From positions 1-64,000 of the forward strand of contig DVDX01000073.1 of the NCBI GenBank assembly GCA_015295985.1: a stretch of DNA of 64,000 bases. The letters run 5' to 3'. Source of the stretch: Synechococcus sp. M44_DOE_062. GTDB taxonomy: Bacteria > Cyanobacteriota > Cyanobacteriia > Thermostichales > Thermostichaceae. Numbering within the stretch: the first letter of the stretch is position 1; each line of letters starts with the position of its first letter. Both the position numbers and the translations under genes were made by a program. Shown piece by piece: positions 52,792 through 61,236 of this stretch. The notes under the pieces are model-generated. The model worked only from the letters and a program-made list of their open reading frames with translations, ran no database searches and was not told the origin of the DNA.

Positions 52792-53871
52792 CTACAACTG
52801 GGCTTGGATGCGGTCAAACAAGGCCCCAAAGGACTCCGTCCCGCTGACGCGATCGGCAAAAAAGCGGTTTTGGACAACCTCCCAGCCTCCCAGGTCAGCA
52901 ACGGTAACCAGCTTCTCAACAGGAGGGTACCGCCAGGCAAACTCTTGGGCCACCGTCGGCTCCACCGGGCGAAAGCCCACCTCGGCAAAGGCCCGCTGCG
53001 CTTCTGGGGTGAACAGGTAGTCCACAAAGGCTTCGGCCACGGCACGGGTACCTTTGCGATCCACATTGGCATCCACCACGGCTACGGGGTTGTCAATGGA
53101 AATGTTGGGGCTGGGCACCACATAGGACAGGGATTGGCCGCGCAAGCCCGCCAGGATGACCTCATGTTCGTAGGTGATCAGGGCATCTCCTTGCCCTTTC
53201 TGGAAAAAAACATCGGTGGCCTCTCGCGAGTCCCGCGGCAAAATGCGGACATTTTTGTAGACCTGGGTGGTGAAGGCCAGAGCCTGGGGTTCAGGGACAG
53301 CGCTCCAGAGGGCTAAAAAGTTCCAGCGGGCGCCCCCTGAGGTTTTGGGGTTGGCGGTAACCACCTGCAAGCCGGGCCGAGCCAGATCCGACCAAGAGCG
53401 GATCCCCTGGGGGTTGCCCTCCCGCGTTACGATCACCGCCACCGAACGGGTGACGATCCCTTGGTTGGGGGTGCGGACTTCCCACCCCGGCTGAATAAGG
53501 CCAGCAGCCACGATGCGCTCCACATCCAGGGCCAGAGCCAAGGCCACCACATCGGCATCCAGCCCGTCAATAACTGCCCGCGATTGCGTCGCCGAGCCGC
53601 CATAGCTGCTTTCCACCCGCACCCGTTGCCCCGTTTTCGCCAGCCAATCGGCCTCAAAAGCAGGGATGATCTGCCGGTAAGCATCCCGAGTCACCGCAAA
53701 GGAGGCGAGGAGAATGGCCACTTCCCCTTTGGATCCCCCTGAGCCCATGTCGCCGGCACAGCCACCAAGGCCAAGAAGAAGGCCAAAAATTAGGGATCCC
53801 ATCCCCAGCCACCGTCCCCCGCTCGCCAGCAGCCTCTGGATCCCGGCCATGAGCCGAGACGACAGGATCAT
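52792..53871 (-). CDS. sbpA: Sulfate-binding lipoprotein SbpA
   Basis: Periplasmic sulfate-binding protein, 359 residues from ATG 53871, with a lipobox LLLGLGGC. Family features are ILLASFAVTRDAYRQIIPAF, VESSYGGSATQSRAVIDGL, ADVVALALALDVERI, and NPKTSGGARWNFLALW. The C-terminus reads FFADRVSGTESFGALFDRI; family members normally run FADGGxFDxI without the RVSGTESF segment. It coincides exactly with an in-frame 27-bp dispersed element at 52831-52857. Longer starts (53925 or 54006) are possible; the latter includes a C-rich repeat and is rejected. Confidence 0.92.
   Translation of the reverse strand: MILSSRLMAGIQRLLASGGRWLGMGSLIFGLLLGLGGCAGDMGSGGSKGEVAILLASFAVTRDAYRQIIPAFEADWLAKTGQRVRVESSYGGSATQSRAVIDGLDADVVALALALDVERIVAAGLIQPGWEVRTPNQGIVTRSVAVIVTREGNPQGIRSWSDLARPGLQVVTANPKTSGGARWNFLALWSAVPEPQALAFTTQVYKNVRILPRDSREATDVFFQKGQGDALITYEHEVILAGLRGQSLSYVVPSPNISIDNPVAVVDANVDRKGTRAVAEAFVDYLFTPEAQRAFAEVGFRPVEPTVAQEFAWRYPPVEKLVTVADLGGWEVVQNRFFADRVSGTESFGALFDRIQAQL
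52831..52857 (+). repeat. 27-bp GGACTCCGTCCC element inserted in sbpA
   Basis: A full-length copy with core GGACTCCGTCCCGCTGACGC followed by GATCGGC. On the sbpA strand it encodes DRVSGTES, nine codons in frame, within the last 25 residues of SbpA. Confidence 0.88.
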
Positions 53872-53951
53872 TTCCACCTGCCAGGGGATCCCCGACCGGA
53901 TCCCACCTGTTCTTCTGCCTCCCATGGTTATTCCCCAAACATTTGGCCTAT

Positions 53952-53990
53952 CCCCCTCACCCCCGGCCCCTCTCCCAAAAGGAGATTGAG
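53952..53990. repeat. C-rich dispersed repeat upstream of sbpA
   Basis: CCCCTCACCCCCGGCCCCTC followed by TCCCAAAAGGAGA, one base different from the copy at 38349. It is translated only in the rejected N-terminal extension of sbpA (PFGRGAGGEGD). Confidence 0.7.
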
Positions 53991-54083
53991 ATCCGCTGCG
54001 CGGCAAGGGGGAATGCCTAAACCCTTCCCGTCTTATTCTACGGTAAACCAGTCGGTAAACTGGTTTTTAGCGCTCTGGGGAAA

Positions 54084-54110
54084 GGACTCCGTCCCGCTGA
54101 CGCGAACGGC
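54084..54110 (+). repeat. 27-bp GGACTCCGTCCC element (intergenic)
   Basis: Full-length copy with exact core GGACTCCGTCCCGCTGACGC followed by GAACGGC. It lies just downstream of the acetyl-CoA synthetase stop codon and does not interrupt a gene. Confidence 0.88.
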
Positions 54111-54119
54111 AGGGGATCC

Positions 54120-56942
54120 CTAGGGGGAGCAGGCGGCGAGAATTGCCGGATCAGGGGTTAAAACCAGATCAGCCTTGAGGATCCCGGGATCCTCTGGAGA
54201 GGGGCGCAGCTGGAACCCCAGGCGCTGACACAGGCGGCGCATCGCCTCGTTTTCGCCGAGAACCTCGCCGGTGAGGCGCTGGATCCCTTCGCAGCGGGCC
54301 ACCTGGATGAGGCGGGTCAACAGCTCCGTGCCGATCCCTTGCCGTTGATAGGGATCCGCCACCAGCATGGCAAACTCCGCTTCTTCGGGAAGGCCGTGTT
54401 TCCTGGAGAGGCGGCTGATGCCGAGAATTGAGGACTCCGTCCCGCTGACGCAATTGGCTTCTGGCCCCTGTTTTTCGGCCACCAGGGCAATCTCGCGGTC
54501 GTAGTCGTTAAAGCAAATGCGGGTGAGGCGCTCATGGGCGATACGGGCGCTGTATTTGATCGGGTGGAAGTAGCGCAGGTAGACGCTGTAATCGGAGACG
54601 TGGCGGTGAAAATCGATCACCAGAGGCTCATCTTCGGGGCGGATGGGGCGAATGGTGATGCCGTCCCGGAAGCTCCAGATGTACTGGGTGGGGTAGGGGC
54701 GAATGGCCAAGGGCACCTGGGGATCCTGCTCCGTTCGCAAAATGATGCGGGCATCGAGGGCCACCAACCCCTTGGCAGAAGCCAGTAGCGGGTTGATGTC
54801 AATTTCCCGGATGTCTGGTTGTTCGGCCACCAGTTGGCTAAAACGCACCAAGAGCTGTTCCAAAGCCTCCAGATCGACGGCTGGGCGTCCCCGTACCCCC
54901 TTGAGGGCTTTGTAGATGAGAGTGTTTTCCATCAAGCGCCGCGCCAAGGTGGTGTTGAGGGGGGGAAGGCCGATGGAGTGATCTTGAAACACCTCCACCA
55001 GTTGTCCGCCGCTGCCAAACAGCAACACCGGCCCAAACTGGGGATCCTGACTGCTGCCCAAGATCAGCTCGTAGCCATCCGTGCCCACCAAAGGACTTTG
55101 CCCCGCTGCCACAAAGGGCTGCACCGTGACCCCCTGGAAGTGCTCAGGCCCCGCTTTTTCGGTAACGTTGCGGTAAATTTGCCCAAAAGCCCGCCGCACG
55201 GCTTCTGCATCGGGCAGGTTGAGCTGCACGCCGCCCACCTCGGTCTTGTGGGTAAGGGTGTGGGAGTAGAGCTTCACCACCACGGGGTAGCCGATGGCCT
55301 TGGCCGCCTCCACCGCCGCCTCGGGACTCTCTGCCACCCGCGTTGGCACCACCGGGATCCCGTAGGCGGCCAGGATCTCCTTGGACTCTGCCTCGGTTAG
55401 AAGCGTTTGGCCTTCCCGCCGGGCTTGGCTATTCGCGATAGCGGGACGGAGTCCTTGGGTTTGCTGCACCCTGTCGCGCTCTACTGCTGGTGAAGGGGGC
55501 AGGGTGGGGGTTTCGTAGAGGGCCTTGAGGTTGTAGCTAAATCGCCACAAATAGCTAAATACCCGCGCTGCTTGGTCTGGGTAGCGGTAGGTAGGGATCC
55601 CGGCCTGGTTGAGGATCTGCTCGCCGGCATCCACGCCAGCTCCCCCCATCCAACTGGCCAGAATGGGCTGCCGGGATCCGCTGCGCCGCCAGGTTTCCAC
55701 CACTTTCTCAGCCGTGCGGGTGGGATCCGTCATGGCTTGGGGGGTGAGGATGACCAGACAGCCCTGGCTGCCGGGATCTTGCAACACCACTTCCAAAACT
55801 TGGGCAAAGCGCTCCGGATCGGCATCCCCCAAAATATCAATGGGATTGCCGTGGCTCCAGTGGGGGGGCAAGATCCGGTCGAGCTGCTCCAGGGTTTGGG
55901 GGGAGAGCTCGGCCAGGGATCCCCCGGCGCGAATGAGGGCATCGGTGGCCAGCACCCCTGGCCCGCCAGCATTGGTGAGGATGGTGAGGTGGGGCCCCTG
56001 GGGGCGGGGCTGCTTGGCCAGTACCTCCGCCATGTCGAACAGATCTTCGATGTGGTCTACCCGCAGCACACCGCAACGGCGAAAGGCCGCGTCCAAAACG
56101 GCATCGCTGCCGGTAAGGGATCCCGTGTGGGAAGCCGCTGCTTGGGCCGCCGCTTGGGTGCGTCCAGCCTTGATGGCAATAATGGGCTTGCTCAAGGCCA
56201 CCTCGCGGGCCGCCGACAAAAAAGAGCGGGCATCCCCGATGGATTCCATGTACAGGACGATGCTGTGGGTGTGGGGATCCTGGCCCAAGTAGTCAATCAG
56301 ATCTCCCCAGCCCACATCCAGCATGGATCCCAGAGAGATAAAGGCACTGAAGCCCACATTTTCCTGCAGGCTCCAGTCCAAAATCGAGGTGCATAGGGCT
56401 CCACTCTGGCTGATGAAGCCCACATTGCCGGCGCGGGCCATTTGGCTGGCAAAGGTGGCATTTAAGCCGGTATGGGGGTTTTGGATCCCTAGGCAGTTGG
56501 GGCCAATCAAGCGCAGCTTCCCAGGGACTCCGTCCCGCTGACGCGACCGGATAGTCTGTTGAATTTGCTTCTCCAGCTCCCAGCCAGCAGGGCCCGTTTC
56601 CTTGAAACCCGCTGAAAGAACAATTGCGCCCTTGACCCCCACTTCCACACACTCTTGCACCACCTCGGGCACCCCCGCTGCCGGAATGGCAATAATAGCC
56701 AGATCCACTGCTTCCGGCAAAGCGGAAAGCCGCTCATAGGCCCGGATCCCCAACACCTGCTGCCGCTTGGGATTGACGGGGTAGACCGTGCCGCCAAAGG
56801 GGTAGCTGATGAGGTTCCACAACACCGTCCGCCCCACACTGCCCTCTCGCTCCGTGGCCCCCACCACCGCCACCGAACGGGGCAGAAAAATGGGATCCAA
56901 TGGGATCCAAAGGATGAGATCGAGCCTTCCAGATATCCACAC
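54120..56942 (-). CDS. ADP-forming acetyl-CoA synthetase (alpha-beta fusion) with C-terminal GNAT domain; 5' end frame-disrupted
   Basis: About 940 residues: CoA-binding Rossmann domain ([17 protein letters not shown]), succinyl-CoA-ligase-like domain with [10 protein letters not shown] and [12 protein letters not shown], the phospho-His candidate in [10 protein letters not shown], an ATP-grasp domain ([20 protein letters not shown]) and a GNAT domain ([17 protein letters not shown]). It would make acetate plus ATP from acetyl-CoA; Pat-type lysine acetylation is the alternative. The start is unclear: AGGAGGAGG plus ATG at 56964 lie in another frame, separated by a 10-bp duplication at 56891-56910. 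Removing one copy would join MWQWPDPS... to the conserved DPIFLPRS. Without that, GTG at 56942 or TTG at 56900 must be used. Three dispersed elements lie inside the gene. Confidence 0.85.
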   Translation of the reverse strand: MWISGRLDLILWIPLDPIFLPRSVAVVGATEREGSVGRTVLWNLISYPFGGTVYPVNPKRQQVLGIRAYERLSALPEAVDLAIIAIPAAGVPEVVQECVEVGVKGAIVLSAGFKETGPAGWELEKQIQQTIRSRQRDGVPGKLRLIGPNCLGIQNPHTGLNATFASQMARAGNVGFISQSGALCTSILDWSLQENVGFSAFISLGSMLDVGWGDLIDYLGQDPHTHSIVLYMESIGDARSFLSAAREVALSKPIIAIKAGRTQAAAQAAASHTGSLTGSDAVLDAAFRRCGVLRVDHIEDLFDMAEVLAKQPRPQGPHLTILTNAGGPGVLATDALIRAGGSLAELSPQTLEQLDRILPPHWSHGNPIDILGDADPERFAQVLEVVLQDPGSQGCLVILTPQAMTDPTRTAEKVVETWRRSGSRQPILASWMGGAGVDAGEQILNQAGIPTYRYPDQAARVFSYLWRFSYNLKALYETPTLPPSPAVERDRVQQTQGLRPAIANSQARREGQTLLTEAESKEILAAYGIPVVPTRVAESPEAAVEAAKAIGYPVVVKLYSHTLTHKTEVGGVQLNLPDAEAVRRAFGQIYRNVTEKAGPEHFQGVTVQPFVAAGQSPLVGTDGYELILGSSQDPQFGPVLLFGSGGQLVEVFQDHSIGLPPLNTTLARRLMENTLIYKALKGVRGRPAVDLEALEQLLVRFSQLVAEQPDIREIDINPLLASAKGLVALDARIILRTEQDPQVPLAIRPYPTQYIWSFRDGITIRPIRPEDEPLVIDFHRHVSDYSVYLRYFHPIKYSARIAHERLTRICFNDYDREIALVAEKQGPEANCVSGTESSILGISRLSRKHGLPEEAEFAMLVADPYQRQGIGTELLTRLIQVARCEGIQRLTGEVLGENEAMRRLCQRLGFQLRPSPEDPGILKADLVLTPDPAILAACSP
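54432..54458 (+). repeat. 27-bp GGACTCCGTCCC element inside the GNAT domain of the acetyl-CoA synthetase gene
   Basis: Core GGACTCCGTCCCGCTGACGC followed by AATTGGC. On the gene strand it encodes ANCVSGTES in the segment between LVAEKQG and ILGISRLSR, where homologues are shorter. The frame is preserved. Confidence 0.86.
55432..55454 (-). repeat. GGACTCCGTCCC element in opposite orientation inside the acetyl-CoA synthetase gene
   Basis: Reverse-oriented copy (plus strand TTCGCGATAGCGGGACGGAG, then TCC). Because its orientation relative to the gene is opposite to the other copies it encodes GLRPAIAN, in the linker before the ATP-grasp domain. The frame stays open. Confidence 0.8.
56525..56550 (+). 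repeat. GGACTCCGTCCC element inside the CoA-binding domain, alternative frame
   Basis: Core GGACTCCGTCCCGCTGACGC followed by GACCGG. Here the same orientation is read in a different frame, giving [10 protein letters not shown] between the helix LEKQIQQTI and [11 protein letters not shown]. The frame remains open. Confidence 0.86.
56891..56910 (+). repeat. Exact 10-bp tandem duplication TGGGATCCAA at the 5' end of the acetyl-CoA synthetase gene
   Basis: Two adjacent copies of TGGGATCCAA. The unit is centred on GGATCC. Because ten is not a multiple of three, loss of one copy would bring the ATG at 56964 (with AGGAGGAGG upstream) into frame with the long coding region. Confidence 0.95.
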
Positions 56943-56980
56943 TGGGGTCTGGCCACTGCCACATACCCTCCTCCTTGCGC

Positions 56981-59625
56981 TCAGGTCAACGCTGGATCTG
57001 GCTGGTGGTAGAGAGCAGAATCCACCCGGCAGCCCTGATAGGCGAGGACATACAGCTCCTTCATATCCTGAATGAGGGGATAGCGGGGGTTGGCGCCGGT
57101 GCACTGGTCGTCGAAGGCTTGCTCCGCCATAGTCTCCAGACGGTCGTAGAACTCCCGCTCCTTCTCGCCCAGGGCCTCGCGAATGGTGGCCGGGATCTCC
57201 AGTTTCCGCTTGAGCTCTTCAATGGCCTCAATCAGGCGCATGACCTTTTCCTCGTCAGAGGACTCCGTCCCGCTAACGCGAACGGCCCCACCCAACTGCA
57301 GGTAATCGGCAATTTCCGCGTAGCGGTGTTTGGCGTTGGGATAGCGGTATTGGGGAAAGATGGCCTGCTTAAAGGGGGCGTCGGTGGCATTGTAGCGGAT
57401 AACGTGGGAAATCATCAGGGCATTGGCCAGGCCATGGGGCAGATGGAAGGTGGATCCCAGCTTGTGGGCCAGGGAGTGGCAAACCCCCAAAAAGGCATTG
57501 GCAAAGGCCATGCCGGCAATGGTGGCGGCGTAGTGAACTTTTTCTCGGGCCTCTGGATCTGCGGCGCCCTTTTCGTAGGCCCGCGGCAGGTAAGTCATCA
57601 ATAGCTTGATGGCCTGCAGGGCCAGCCCATCGGTAAAGTCGCTGGCCATTACCGACACATAGGCTTCCAGAGCGTGGGTGAGGGCATCGATACCCCCGTA
57701 AGCCGTTAGCTTCTTGGGCATCTTAAGGGTGAGATCCGGATCCACGATGGCCATGGTGGGGGTGAGGGCGTAGTCCGCCAGGGGGTACTTGATCCCCACC
57801 CGGTCATCGGTCACCACGGCAAAAGGCGTCACCTCGGATCCCGTGCCGGAAGTGGTGGGGATGCAGATGAGCTGAGCTTTTTGTCCCAGTGGGGGCAGCT
57901 CGTAAACTCGCTTGCGGATGTCCATAAAGCGCATCGCCAAGCCATCAAACTCCACCTGGGGCTGCTCGTACATCAGCCACATCACCTTGGCCGCATCCAT
58001 TGGGGATCCCCCGCCGACTGCAAGGATCACATCCGGTTGAAACTGGCGCAACTGCTCCAGACCGCGATTGACGTTGCTGAGGGTGGGATCCGGCTCTACA
58101 TCGTGGTACACATCCCAGCTCACGCGAATCTCATCCAAAACCTGGGTGATGGGATGCAACATGCCCAGCTCAAAGAGCGGCTTATCGGTCACCAAAAAGG
58201 CACGTTTTTTGCCAGCCAATTCCCGCAGGGCAACGGGTAGACATCCGGGCTTGAAGTAAATCTTGGGCGGGATCCGAAACCAGAGCATGTTTTCCCGACG
58301 TTGGGTCACGGTTTTGAGGTTGAGCAGGTGATGCGGCCCCACATTGTCAGAGACAGAGTTGCCCCCCCAAGTGCCACAGCCCAAGGTCAGAGAGGGATCC
58401 AGCTTGAAGTTGTAGAGATCCCCGATTGCCCCCTGGGAAGAGGGAGTATTGATCAACACTCGCGCCGTTTGTAGGGCATTCTCAAAGTAGGCAATACCAT
58501 CCCGATTGGCGGGATCTGTGTACAAAACAGAGGTGTGCCCCCTGCCCCCGAAATTGACCAGTTGAACGGCCACTTCCACAGCAGCGTGAAAATCCTTGGC
58601 TCGGTAGAGGGCTAAAATAGGGGCTAATTTTTCGTAGGAGAAGGGCTCCTCAGGCCCCACCTTCTCCACTTCCCCGATCAACAGCTTGGCGCCTTCGGGA
58701 ACCTGGATCCCAGCCAGGGCAGCGATGGTTTGCACCGATTGGCCCACAATGGCCGGATTTAGGCGACCGTCTTTGAGAAGGATGCGGCGCACTGCTTCGG
58801 TTTGTTCCAGATCCAAAAGGTAGGCCCCCCGATGGCGAAACTCGGCCTTGACCTGCTCGTAGATGGCATCCACCACCACCACTGCCTGTTCTGAGGCACA
58901 GATCATGCCGTTGTCAAAGGTCTTGCTCAAGAGAATCGAGCTGACGGCTGTGGGGATGTCGGCGCTGCTATCGATCACTGCCGGGGTGTTGCCCGCTCCC
59001 ACCCCCAAAGACGGGTGGCCCGAAGAGTAGGCTGCTTTGACCATGCCAGGCCCGCCGGTAGCCAAGATCAGCTTCACCTCAGGATGCTGCATCAAAGCCT
59101 GAGAAAGCTCGATGGTGGGTTCATCGATCCAGCCGATCAACCCCACGGGAGCGCCCGCTGCCTCGGCAGCTTCTCTAACCACTTTGGCTGCGGCAATGGT
59201 GCATTGTTTGACCCGCGGGTGGGGAGAAAAGATAATGCCGTTGCGGGTTTTTAGGGTGATCAGAGCCTTAAAAATGGTCGTTGACGTGGGGTTGGTCACC
59301 GGCACAATACCTGCCAAGAGCCCCACCGGCTCAGCAATTCTCTCGTAGCCAAAACTCTCATCCCGCTCGATGACCCCGCAGGTCTTCTCGTGTTTGTAAT
59401 GTATTCTGAGGCAAAGTGATTTTTGATCACCTTGTCTTCCACAATGCTCATGCCGGTTTCCTGTACAGCCAGCTTGGCCAACGGGATCCGTTCACTATTG
59501 GCAGCCAAAGCGGCCTTGTGAAAAATCCGGTCTACCTGTTCTTGGGTGAAAGTTGCATATTCAGCTTGGGCAGCCTTCACCTGTTGGATCAAGGTTTCCA
59601 GCTCGGCTAGATTGGTCACTGGCAT
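56981..59625 (-). pseudogene. adhE: Bifunctional aldehyde-alcohol dehydrogenase AdhE with a one-base frameshift
   Basis: AdhE reduces acetyl-CoA to acetaldehyde and then ethanol. From ATG 59625 (GGAGG upstream) the first ~76 residues read normally to NHFASEYI, then the frame breaks near 59398. Adding one A on the plus strand would restore ATT-TAC, YKHEKTCG and the rest, giving about 881 residues. Without it the first frame stops at 59296 and the second (to 59326) carries the remainder. Domains: CoA-dependent aldehyde dehydrogenase (GMICASEQAVVV with Cys) and C-terminal iron alcohol dehydrogenase (GGGSPMDAAK, HSLAHKLGSTFHLPHG). A dispersed element at 57260-57286 encodes RVSGTESS. Whether the shift is real, programmed or a sequence error is unresolved. 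Confidence 0.9.
57260..57286 (+). repeat. 27-bp GGACTCCGTCCC element inside adhE
   Basis: Copy with one change in the core (GGACTCCGTCCCGCTAACGC) followed by GAACGGC. On the adhE strand it encodes AVRVSGTES between LQLGG and [17 protein letters not shown], where relatives usually have only two or three residues. Confidence 0.88.
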
Positions 59626-59714
59626 CGGTGGATCCCTCCAAAACCTCAGCAAGACTTAGACAATGGGAATAATTGACAATCAGATATTTGGCTGAAATCG
59701 CTGCATAACCCGAT

Positions 59715-59736
59715 TGCGTCATCAGGACGGAGTCCT
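59715..59736 (-). repeat. Diverged GGACTCCGTCC element between adhE and the OsmC-like gene
   Basis: The minus strand reads AGGACTCCGTCCTGATGACG, sharing most positions with the core. It lies in the spacer between the OsmC-like gene and adhE. Confidence 0.55.
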
Positions 59737-59745
59737 CATAGCAAG

Positions 59746-60156
59746 CTAGATGCCAACAGGAGCAGGAACTTGGATTTCAGTGGTCAGGGTGGGGGGATGG
59801 GTGAGCGTATTGTGAATGATGCAGGCATCAACTGTTTTTTCCAGACCCTTTTGATGCCTTTCGTCCAGCGGGATCCCAGTTTTCACTTGAATGCGAATGT
59901 TGTCTAGGCGAGCCGGATGCTCAACTTTCTCCGCCTTGACCACCACAGCCAACCCCCTCGGATCCAATTGCCGTGCTTCCAGATATTTGACGGCATAAAA
60001 ACCAACACAGGCGCCCAGAGAAGCCAAAAACCATTCTGGTGGTGTCATTCCCTGATCTCGACCGTGGTTGTCCAAAGGCTGATCGCTGAGAATGCGGTGC
60101 CCTTGGCTTTCCGCTTGGAACTGAACACCATCGCGATAGGTGACGCAAACTTCCAT
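59746..60156 (-). CDS. OsmC/Ohr-family peroxiredoxin-like protein
   Basis: 136-residue OsmC-fold protein. The two redox cysteines expected for the family are visible: LGACVGFYAVKYLEA (first) and VDACIIHNTL (second). PPEWFLASLGACVG matches the OsmC subfamily more than Ohr. Such proteins reduce organic hydroperoxides. It lies between pflA and adhE on the same strand. It may protect oxygen-sensitive fermentation enzymes, but that is only inferred from position. Confidence 0.84.
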   Translation of the reverse strand: MEVCVTYRDGVQFQAESQGHRILSDQPLDNHGRDQGMTPPEWFLASLGACVGFYAVKYLEARQLDPRGLAVVVKAEKVEHPARLDNIRIQVKTGIPLDERHQKGLEKTVDACIIHNTLTHPPTLTTEIQVPAPVGI

Positions 60157-60346
60157 TGGGGATCCCTCCTCTTGGGGTATTCTTCAGTTGATTGGGAGTC
60201 GGCAAAGCTAACCTGGGGATAACTTGGATTCCAGTCAGCTCAGGGCCGATCTGGAGACGGTTCAGAGATTTTAGAGATCCACTGGGGATCCCTTCGGATC
60301 GGAACATGACCTGGCTATGCTGACCCAAGCTGAAACTGCAGAACTG

Positions 60347-61096
60347 TCAGACAGCTACCAGCCCTTGATCCCGAAACATCTGCAAGGCGTGATTCACCTG
60401 CTCGGGTGTGGGTGGATCGACATCGGCAAGAGTGTAAGGCAATCCCAATTGCTGCCATTTGTATTCCCCCATCTTGTGAAAGGGCAAAACTTCTACCCGC
60501 TCAACGTTAGAAAGCGTCGCTACAAACTGAGCCAAGCCCTTGATGTTTTCTTCGGGATCCGTCAGTCCCGGAACGAGTACAAAACGAATCCAGGTGGGCT
60601 TGTGGATCTGGTCTAAATAGCGGGCCAGATTAAGAGTGGGTTCTAGCGAAACACCGGTGATCTTTCGATACAGCTCCGGCAGATAAGACTTAATATCGAG
60701 CAACACCAAATCTGTGTGCTCCAGCACAGGCTTTGCCGCTTCCAGTTGCACATAGCCAGAAGTATCCAAAGCCGTGTGCAAGCCCAACTCATGACAGCGA
60801 CGGAAGATCTCGGCCACAAAGTCGGGTTGCAGCAAAGGCTCTCCCCCGGTAACCGTAACTCCCCCCGCTCGCAAGTAATTCCAGTAGCGTTGGATCTCGG
60901 CAATCAAAGATTCAACCGTAACAAGTTGTCCCGCCTCCGGATCCCGACAGTCGGGGTTGTGGCAATACAGACAGCGAAGTGGACAACCCTGCGTGAAAAT
61001 CACAAAGCGGATCCCTGGGCCATCGACAGTGCCGCAGGTTTCCACCGAGTGAATGCGCCCGGCAATTGGCGTCGGGGTGCTCATAACAGTATTCAT
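60347..61096 (-). CDS. pflA: Pyruvate formate-lyase activating enzyme (radical SAM)
   Basis: Uses a [4Fe-4S] cluster and SAM to form the glycyl radical on PFL. The 249 residues have the CxxxCxxC cluster motif in GCPLRCLYCHNPDCRD near residue 40, GGVTVTGGEPLLQ, ALDTSGYV, LLDIKSYLPE and VLVPGLTD. It lies downstream of pflB with a pentapeptide-repeat gene between them, all on the minus strand. An alternative ATG lies four codons downstream. Confidence 0.94.
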   Translation of the reverse strand: MNTVMSTPTPIAGRIHSVETCGTVDGPGIRFVIFTQGCPLRCLYCHNPDCRDPEAGQLVTVESLIAEIQRYWNYLRAGGVTVTGGEPLLQPDFVAEIFRRCHELGLHTALDTSGYVQLEAAKPVLEHTDLVLLDIKSYLPELYRKITGVSLEPTLNLARYLDQIHKPTWIRFVLVPGLTDPEENIKGLAQFVATLSNVERVEVLPFHKMGEYKWQQLGLPYTLADVDPPTPEQVNHALQMFRDQGLVAV

Positions 61097-61236
61097 GCTT
61101 TTATCCTGGATGACTTTTGCAAAATATCAACCAATCTTGAGGTTTTCTTCCAAATTGCTACCTTGGGTTAAATAGAACACAGTTTCCATTTCTCTTTAGA
61201 TGAGGTCGGGGCTAGATTTTTTAGATCCCGCGTAGC

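Larger units (their letters stand above)
53872..54119. other. Spacer between the acetyl-CoA synthetase gene and sbpA
   Basis: About 250 bp on the minus strand carrying two different dispersed repeats (C-rich copy at 53952-53990, GGACTCCGTCCC copy at 54084-54110). TTCTACGGTAAACCAGTCGGTAAACTGGTTTT near 54035-54066 contains the dyad AAACCAGT/ACTGGTTT. That hairpin is followed on the plus strand by TTTT and could also act as a regulatory site for sbpA. No gene is seen. Confidence 0.45.

Noticed and set aside
56734-56964. 76-codon frame starting with the well-placed ATG before the acetyl-CoA synthetase
   Set aside because: Only its first ~24 residues make sense, as the displaced N-terminus of that enzyme; the rest is out of frame. 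It was reported as part of the frameshift finding, not as a gene.
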